A DNA stretch of 17,924 nt from an uncultured Ruminiclostridium sp. (GTDB lineage: Bacteria > Bacillota > Clostridia > Oscillospirales > Ruminococcaceae): NCBI GenBank assembly GCA_934462775.1, contig CAKSIR010000036.1, positions 1 to 17,924 of the forward strand. The letters run 5' to 3'. Below the pieces are notes generated by a model. That model was not told the DNA's origin. It did no database searches and worked only from the letters and a program-made list of their open reading frames with translations. Within the stretch, counting starts at the first letter, position 1, and each line of letters starts with the position of its first letter. The position numbers and the translations under genes are program-made. Positions 17,761 to 17,924 of the stretch are shown piece by piece.

Positions 17761-17924
17761 TGTTTATGGAGATTAAAGCCGAGCAATAAACCCCTCGTCC
17801 CATTCTTTGCTTGCCCAAAGAATGGGAGAAGAAAGGCACTCGCTCAGGCGCCGCGAGGGGCTGTTCCGCGCTTCGGACAGGTAAAAATGCTCCGCATTTT
17901 TAACTTGCGCGGAAGAACGGGAGT
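17761..17924. other. Structured non-coding stretch at the right edge
   Basis: No convincing gene is visible. The stretch holds nested perfect pairings: CCCATTCTTTG (17799-17809) with CAAAGAATGGG (17816-17826), an 11-bp stem; CCCCTCG (17791-17797) with CGAGGGG (17854-17860), enclosing the first; TTCCGCG (17864-17870) with CGCGGAA (17908-17914), enclosing AAAAATGC-TCC-GCATTTTT (17883-17901), whose GC-TCC-GC centre recalls the array upstream. It may be another intergenic repeat or a structured RNA running off the window. Confidence 0.5.

Overview
The window reads as a chromosomal segment from a Gram-positive anaerobe of the class Clostridia, most likely a Ruminococcus-like member of the Oscillospiraceae. 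The evidence is a type A RNase P RNA, AGGAGG-type ribosome binding sites, consensus sigma-A promoters, a lipoprotein signal typical of Firmicutes, and a nine-cistron F-type ATP synthase operon with Firmicutes gene order. The genus is an inference; no 16S rRNA gene or other decisive marker is present.

Left third (1-8341, all on the minus strand). A giant cyclic beta-1,2-glucan synthase-like enzyme (1292-8341, about 2349 residues: glycosyltransferase, then glycoamylase-like, then GH94 phosphorylase modules) is followed by rnpB (785-1134). The 5' end of rnpB, set by its P1 helix, falls 7 nt after a near-perfect promoter. Next is a small Nudix-fold protein (145-672) whose Nudix box has lost its catalytic glutamates. 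A GC-rich hairpin repeat and terminators close this side.

Middle (8342-8596). This is an AT-rich divergent control region. It has a very good promoter for the plus strand (TTGAAA, 17 nt, TATAAT) and three copies of an ACTGTAA motif, one of them a 13-nt palindrome just downstream of the predicted transcription start.

Right half (8597-17583, all on the plus strand). This appears to be one ATP synthase operon with extra members: an unknown membrane-anchored protein, atpZ-like, atpI-like, atpB, an unknown lipoprotein, atpE, atpF, atpH, atpA, a 34-residue single-helix membrane micropeptide, atpG, atpD and atpC. The c subunit has the residues expected for Na+ binding (E61, T62, T63, Y66) and a second carboxylate (E28) where a glutamine is usual. 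This suggests a Na+-coupled or two-carboxylate rotor. The anchored protein, the lipoprotein and the micropeptide are not standard ATP synthase subunits and are the most interesting coding candidates here.

The most striking non-coding signal lies at the two ends. Immediately after the stop codons of the Nudix gene (minus strand) and of atpC (plus strand) sits the same composite element: 15-nt hairpins centred on GC-TKC-GC, AGGCTRTW spacers, a conserved CTRTAATTTAAAACTTG box, then a GGGGGCTACTCGCCCC hairpin or terminator. In the atpC copy the spacers recur with an exact 38-nt period. This looks like a dispersed 3'-flanking repeat family. A further multi-stem structured stretch follows to the right edge and is cut by it.
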